Source of the DNA: Dryococelus australis
Taxonomy: Eukaryota; Arthropoda; Insecta; Phasmatodea; Phasmatidae
Direction: 5' to 3'
Assembly: GCA_029891345.1 (NCBI GenBank)
Contig: CM056997.1
Location: 212,637,212 to 212,701,211 of the forward strand
Length of the DNA stretch: 64,000 nt
Shown: positions 57,901 through 64,000 of the stretch, piece by piece
How positions within the stretch are numbered: position 1 is the stretch's first letter
Layout of the letters: each line of letters begins with the position of its first letter
Program-made: the position numbers and the translations under genes
The notes under the pieces: model-generated
Told to the model about the DNA's origin: nothing
What the model saw: only the letters and a program-made list of their open reading frames with translations
Database searches by the model: none

Positions 57901-58055
57901 GCTCAGCGGAACTGGTGGTACATACCTTCACTCTCACGAGATGTGAACAGTGGAGGCAGAGGGGCCCAGGGTAGCCACAGGTCGCCTGCAGGGTAGTTCC
58001 AACAGCGTTATGTTGGGGAGGGTATTCGCGTCCTCCCGTGCTGACGTCACGGGAT
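54937..58055 (-). repeat. Satellite array, about 16 units of ~194 bases with CRE octamers
   Basis: The landmark GTGCTGACGTCAC occurs 17 times from 54939 to 58045, giving a mean spacing of 193-194 bases. Each unit also contains ACATAACCACGCTCACAAA, GCGGAACTGGTGGTACATAC, CACTCTCACGAGATGTGAAC, AGCCACAGGCCGCCTGCAG and CAACAGCGTTGTGTTGGGG, with small indels mainly in G/C runs. Every landmark contains the perfect palindrome TGACGTCA. On the minus strand each unit has an acceptor-like ACTACTCTGCAG, an open 60-base segment and a donor-like AAGGTATGT. Longest minus-strand frames (132, 95, 91 codons) cross unit borders but shift frame from unit to unit. Confidence 0.95.
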
Positions 58056-58663
58056 ACCCACTAGTGGTTACTGAAGCTGTCCAATACATTCATTACATTA
58101 TAAGCGAACATTTTTAGAAAGGTCGCCGCCAGCTTCTGGCGTTCCTCTAATATTCATATGAATTGCAAGAATTCCTTCGGCTAGCCTTCACGTCTTCTTT
58201 CTGCAGGTTGGCAATATCGCTTAACAGCTATTCGCCATTAATTGAACACTTTATGAAACTTTGGAAAAATGTCGCTACCTCTACGTGGATATATTGTAGC
58301 AGGGACACTGATTACCATGTGCCGAGTTAAGTTGGTGACGATAGAGAGAATATAGTTCCATATCTCAATGTAGAATTAATTGTTTTAAGTTAACATATAC
58401 GAGTACTGATATTATTTATTTTTCTTTCCATTTATAAATGATTACAAGTGTAAGAATTAGGAAATTTGTAAAATATTAGTTTTATTTTCCATGAGGCTTA
58501 ACTATTTGTGATTTTTAACAACGCGCATGACAAAATTAAAATGCGTTATATCAGAGTCATTGACAAACTATTCTTTAGCCTATTTTCATAGAATATTTCA
58601 ACGGAATTTAGCCTTGTAAACTATAATTAATATCGAATGTAAGGCCACCTCATTTTACCATAC
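58056..58663. other. Spacer
   Basis: Nothing recognised. Confidence 0.5.
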
Positions 58664-58830
58664 CCCAGTAGCAACATTTTGTTGGCCCAACGTTTGCCCA
58701 ACTTCTGGCTCTGGTGTTGGGCCAATGTTGGAAAACGTAAGTTGGCCCAACGACGTCAAAATGTCACTCGGGGCAATGTTGGCTACAGTGTATTTTTATG
58801 TTGGCTGCCAACTGAAATACGACACTCAAC
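58664..58830. repeat. GTTGGCCCAAC-motif cluster (probable transposon end)
   Basis: CCAGTAGCAACATTTTGTTG is followed by GGCCCAACG, GTTGGGCCAATGTTGG, AAGTTGGCCCAACG and GGCAATGTTGGCTAC within 150 bases. Clusters of this kind are known at one end of some DNA transposons in invertebrate genomes. No matching inverted end was located downstream. Confidence 0.55.
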
Positions 58831-60650
58831 CTACATTATTACGCCAATGAAAATTTATGGTTTCCTGCACGCTTTCCTATATTCTCTTTCTTTCAAACAT
58901 ATACCATATCAATTAAAAAATAAAATGCTGTGTGTTAGCTTTATGTTGGTTTATCATGTATATATTACAGATCACTAATCCAATGTATGACAGAAAAAAC
59001 CCAACTACTTACTAACGTTGGTATTTGTTGGTTATTCGTAGTATTTTGATCATTTACTAAATAATATTCTTTTCTCTTTCAGAAAGGCATTCACACAGTC
59101 AGTTATCCACAGTTAGCAATGTTTTGCGAAGATGTGTTATTCCATACATCATGCCAACTAATAAACAAAGTTTGTTGCTACTTGGAAATATACAGGATCA
59201 TTCTCTATTAGACCAAAATAATTTTGCAGGTGTTCCTGACGACAGTGTATGTCGAAAACAAACAACTTATGGCCTAAATTTTTCCCTGGGAGGGGCATAC
59301 CCTCATGAAAGTGCTACGTGGAATACGTATTTTACATTAAATGAAAATATATTGTAGGTGGGACGATATGGGTCATTACTCAGTGTTATTGTATGCAGTG
59401 ATCAAAAAAATATACTTCTCGCAGCAATCCCACCATAAGTAAAAACCAGATACGTCACACAGTTTGTGCTGTTAAATGTGCGTTCCTTACGAATTACCGC
59501 ATATGTGTAGGCTAAAAAATTATTTGGCATGCCAAATACCACAAAAATGCTCCTCTGCTGCAAAACTTTCGTCCAGGACATTTGCAGCATTACAGCAGGC
59601 TCAGTTTAAAGCGTGGTGCGTTAGAATGCCTGCTAGTTCTTCAGCACCCCTCCAAGTCTGTACACTGGGTTTCTGTCCTGACGGGAATCTTTACGTGTAA
59701 ATGTCACCTTTTACTCCGCGGTTGGTAATTTCGTGTATAGTTTTGGAAGAAGAGCGATTTGCGATTAATGCCAGCAGCGCAGTGACCAATCTTGTGTTGC
59801 GACATTTAATTGGTTTTTTCCAAAACAGAACTGCCTGAACGAATAACTTTACGAATTATGCAAGAAATTGTCAAAATAACGTGTAATTACAATCGCGAGT
59901 AAGTTGTTTATTTTTGGCTTCCCAACAAACCAGAGTTTTTGTTAAAGAATAAATCATATTTTTTATTACTTGAATATATTCCGGTATTGTTAGTAGTAGA
60001 AAAGCTCAGAAGACCAACATAAGTATAACGAATATATAGTCTATCGTTTGAAAGTGAATAAAATAAGTTAAAAATATATTGTCAAATAATATGTTACAAG
60101 GATTGAGCAATGTTCAATATATGATATATCTTCAACATATGTGGCTAATGTTGTTAGAAGTGGTAGAAATGAAGTACAAATCAGCGCAGACAGTTGTAAA
60201 AAATGGATGATATGATATAGTCCAAACCAGTGGAATCTCTCAACAGCATCAACTCTCTTGTGCTCCCAACACAAAAAAATTCTCAAGGTTGGAGCTCCAT
60301 TAATGTTATTGTTACTGCAAAACCTTAATCTGAAAAACGCTGCAATAGCATCAGACTTAAACTGAGGGCATTTCGAAAAATCGAGACTAATCTTCATAGG
60401 ACGTGCCTGGTGGGAATCACTTTACATACCGCACGTATCACTCATTCCATCCAAGTACACTTTCGAATTTAAGTAACTGCATTTATCCCTCAAGGTCTGT
60501 TTTGCTCTAACTATAAGTGAGGTCCAGAGACAGTCGCTAAAGGTGACAGGGATAGATTTGATTAGGACCGACCGCTTCTCACATGGACACCTCTATTGAC
60601 TTGCTCAGGAGTAAGCTTACTTAGAGAATTTTAATTGTTGCACCTGAGGG
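58831..60650 (+). other. Unassigned stretch with an acceptor-like site and an open frame
   Basis: TTCTTTTCTCTTTCAG at about 59067-59082 is a strong splice-acceptor-like site. An open segment of 90 codons follows (ATG at 59124, stop at 59355-59357), with NVLRRCVIPYIMPTNKQSLL near its start. A second frame at 59476-59700 (74 codons) is Cys- and Ser-rich. Neither is recognised. They may be exons of the element whose end lies at 58664. Confidence 0.3.
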
Positions 60651-61960
60651 CAGAACCACTAACATGTTGTACGAAGACTTCTTTTGTTAAAGGAAATTGT
60701 TCGTAAATGTTGCATTTTATTACATGGCACTATATTATAAAAAAGGCGACAAAATATGATCTCAGTAAACAAATGTCATGCTTCTAATCTATACTCTTAG
60801 CATAATCATGTGGTGTTATTTTCATAACTGTATAAGTTATCACTATTTATGCCGTTGATACTGCTTCTGAAAAAATATCAATTTGGTTTGACTACAAAAG
60901 TATAACTTGAAGTCTGAATTATCTGGGCATCAGTTAATTGTTTCCCGAGACAGGATACGAAAGATTAATCTTTCATGTTATGCTATCTTCCTAAATGCCT
61001 CACAAATGAGTTTATATATCAGCTTATTTGTTGCCTGCATAGATACTGTCAGCATAGAAAGCTAAGTTAGAATTGATTACATGGTTTCATAGATATAGCA
61101 TAGCGGCCCTATGTTGATGTGGCCGTCATTTTGAAAAAAATGTCAGACTGACTGCAACACGTCAGTTTATGCGACATCCTGCAGTATTACTTGAGTGTCA
61201 AAATTAGTAGGAATCGGTTCATTGTTTCTCGAGATGTCCCATTAAAACTTTATTTTCCACACTATGCTATCTTGAAAAATTGCGGATAAAATAGCTATGT
61301 TTTTATATATTTGATGTTCATAAAATTACTTTCACCATAACAATTTTGGTTGAAACTTGCCATTTTGTGAAGAAGTGTTTATCTATTACAATTGCATATT
61401 TGAACATGGTCTACACTAGTATTACATATATGCAAAATATGACAGGGGTCTGTCGTGTAGTTATCGAGATATAACGTAAAAGTTTTATTTTTTATGTTGC
61501 ACTATCTTCCAAAAAGGGGTGTTAATAACATTATCACTATGTGAATTCAATGCTTACAAGTAACAGTGACAACATACCAAATTTGGTTTAAATTTGTTAA
61601 AAGTTTCCCGATACACAATGTCAAAGATTTATTTTTCAATTTGCATTATTTTTCAAAATGATACACCAATAACATTTTCTGTTTCCATATTAAATGTTTG
61701 CAACATGCATTGCCAGAGCATCAAATTTGGTTAAAATCTGTTAAATGGTTCCCGAGGTAAAACGGAACTACTTCATTTTTAAATATGTAGTAATTTCCAA
61801 AATGGCAGGCCAATAAGAATATATTTTCTTAATTTCAAAGCTTATACCATGCAATATTAACGTACCAAGTATAAGGTTTCTTGTTCATCAATTTTTTCAG
61901 AAAAGATACATCATTGTCGGTATAATTAAAAACACTTTTGCACATGAATTATATCGTAAA
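60651..61960 (+). repeat. Modular repeat block 4, plus orientation
   Basis: Modules with TTTCCCGAGACAGG (60950), ATAGATACTGTCAGCATA (61039), GGCCGTCATTTTGAAAAAAA (61121), TTTCTCGAGATGTCCC (61226), TTATCGAGATATAACG (61460) and CCAAAATGGCAGGCC (61797). Spacing is less regular than in block 1 in its second half. Confidence 0.65.
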
Positions 61961-62089
61961 CAGATGGCTGCTTACAGCGCTGTATTTTACACCTTTCAAC
62001 GGCAGCTTTAACGTTTCAATAAAGAAATTTACGAATTGGTAGCAAGATATCAAAATGAATCTCTGCAATGAAGGAAGATTTGCATTGCA

Positions 62090-62144
62090 ATGTTCGCACA
62101 GTTTTCGGCCTTCTTTCCAGTGAAAGGAAGGCTTGAGGTGTATG

Positions 62145-62175
<31 letters not shown>

Positions 62176-64000
62176 CACCTACTTTTTTTTAACGCGTGAA
62201 CAGAATTTCACCAAACTCGGTATACAAATAGTTCTTAGAAAGGGAACATTAATTTTTAAGTTAAGACAACAACCGAGCATTACTTTCAATTTGACAGCTA
62301 TTTTAAAGGTTAGGATGATACGTCAATCGTGTGAACCACTCAACCGATTTAAACCAAATGTTGTATGTTCACAGCGCATCGTGTAGATATTGAAGTTAAA
62401 GACGGATATTGTTGTTATTCAGCTTTTTGGAACAAGGTACCAAATTAAAAAATAAGCTTTTACGTTATATCTGGAAAACTTCTCTACCAATTCTTGCCAA
62501 ATTTGGCACGTAAGTAAAAGAATGGTAGGCCATGTAAAAGTATGTGATTATAGTTAATAAGGCACTTATTTAAAAAATGGTGGTCATTCAAATATTTGAG
62601 ATTTTTCGGTATTATTGCCATACCGTTCGAGCAAATTCGACCAAATTTTGTATGCTCACAGCATCTATCATAATCATTATATATGCTAGGGAACAACCTC
62701 TTTATTCGGCAGTTTTGTAATAGCGTGACACATGAGTTAATAAAGTTTGTCATACCTTGGGAAACAACTATCCCTTTCCTACAAAATTGGGTAAACTAGT
62801 AGCACTGCGGCAGCCGATGTATGCAGGTATTTTCTAAGTAAGCTAGACACGTATTTTCAAAATGGAGGCCATATAGCTATTTTAGGATAATATACTGTAT
62901 TTTCGAAACGATGTAATCAATTCTAACTTCAATTTGTATTCTGGACGTATGTATCACAACCAACAAACGTGTCCACACAAAAATTCTTTGGTCCACAATT
63001 TTCTATGATAGCTTCACATTACAAACCAACATAATACCATATATCTGGAATAAACGAACAGATTTATACCACTTTTGGCAATCATGTATGACTGCATCAG
63101 CACATGTAAACTAAAAAGTTTTGAGAGCAGTATAAACATATTTTCAAAATGGCGGCCGTATAGACACTTTAGTTCAGTATGTTATACTAAGAAACTGCGA
63201 AACAAAAGTCACCTTAATTTTGTATGTTGGCAATATCTATTATATCCATAAAATTTGTCTTCGCAGACTACAGAGCCCCATTTCGTCGCCATTTTGTAAG
63301 GTAGTGCCAATGAAAAAGTAAAGATGCGTCATATTTCGGGGAACCCTCGACCGATTTCTTCCAAGTTTGGTGAAGACGATTTACTGCAGGCTATATTAAT
63401 TTGTTTTAAGTGTGAAAGTCCGCGATTTTGAGAATCACGTGTATAAAAACATTTCAACTTAGTGTGCTACATCTACGAAACTATTTAACCGATTTTAACT
63501 AACTTTGTGTATCTATGACAATCATCGAATGTGCCAATACATAACATTTGTGTCTTTTATTTATGAAGATCGTCAGTTGAAAAAATTGAGGTTTTATGCC
63601 ATTTATGGAGCAGCAATCAACCTATTGTAGGTAGTGATAGCGAAGGGTATGTAAACTAACATGTTTTAAGTGCGACAGTCCCCTTTTAAGGGTGTCCATA
63701 TAATATATAATATATTTTATGTTTGTATGTTATAGCTATAAAACAATTCAACAAATTTTCAACCAAATTTTGTAAGGTAAAAGTATTCATTAGAAGCAAC
63801 AATTCTGCATACAGAGATAGGCTACTATTCCGTATAGGTATTTTTGTAACATAGAGCCTGGGGAGATTATTGAACATTTTGCCATATTTATGGAACAATT
63901 TATATAATTCCCAAGAAATATAGCACACTATTAGTACTACAGAAGGAAATGCAAAGTTACATGATTTAAATGGGTTCCGACATTGATTTTCAAAATGACG
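62090..64000 (-). repeat. Modular repeat block 5, minus orientation, runs off the window
   Basis: Begins with the inverted terminus (TG dinucleotide tract at 62147-62175, then AACGCGTGAACAGAATTTCA) and continues with inverted modules. Landmarks near 62470, 62757, 63045, 63337, 63610 and 63905 are ~290 bases apart. AAAATGGCGGCC lies at 63148. The short open frames inside are artefacts. Confidence 0.7.

Noticed and set aside
54937-58055. CRISPR array
   Set aside because: The whole 194-base unit is repeated without variable spacers, in a eukaryotic context.

Overview
The window is AT-rich eukaryotic DNA made almost entirely of mobile-element remains, satellites and simple repeats; I found no host gene I could defend. 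The mix (Polinton-like elements, piggyBac, Tc1/mariner, pogo, tRNA- and 5S-derived SINE-like sequences, and core promoters of the TATA plus TCAKTY type) points to an arthropod with a large, repeat-rich genome, possibly an insect. The species is an inference; nothing here fixes it.

Layout. 1-2.7 kb holds a decayed protein-primed PolB gene from a Polinton-like element whose start lies outside the window. 4.15-24.59 kb is a second, far more complete Polinton-like fossil: two diverged inverted arms of about 1.2 kb, a second PolB remnant at 18.5-21.7 kb, and an interior of small genes not belonging to the known Polinton core. The most striking is a tandem family at 8.26-9.72 kb sharing an H-[MV]-C-x(3)-EHW motif (two open members, one broken). 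Four places in this interior show a TATA box followed about 31-33 bases later by an arthropod-type initiator, or would do so without a GA microsatellite. A broken piggyBac sits just upstream of the second PolB. A 255-base repeat flanks the element in the same orientation on both outer sides.

25-38 kb is a graveyard of short fragments: a 5S rRNA-derived sequence (26.1 kb, minus), Harbinger-like scraps, a LINE 3' end (29.4-29.7 kb), a Tc1/mariner element with visible ends (33.8-36.6 kb), and a GC-rich element with GGGCCG motifs.

38.9-53.3 kb contains an unclassified DNA transposon (38.9-42.3 kb), two copies of a tRNA-derived SINE, blocks of a modular repeat with a period near 290 bases, and a MITE-like element (45.25-49.71 kb) split by a pogo-like transposon.

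53.8-58.1 kb is satellite DNA: a 63-base minisatellite (about 10 units), then about 16 units of a 194-base repeat, each with a perfect CRE octamer and an exon-like segment on the minus strand. 58.7 kb to the end has a GTTGGCCCAAC-motif repeat and more of the 290-base modular repeat, first in plus then in minus orientation, so that two blocks face each other near 62.1 kb.
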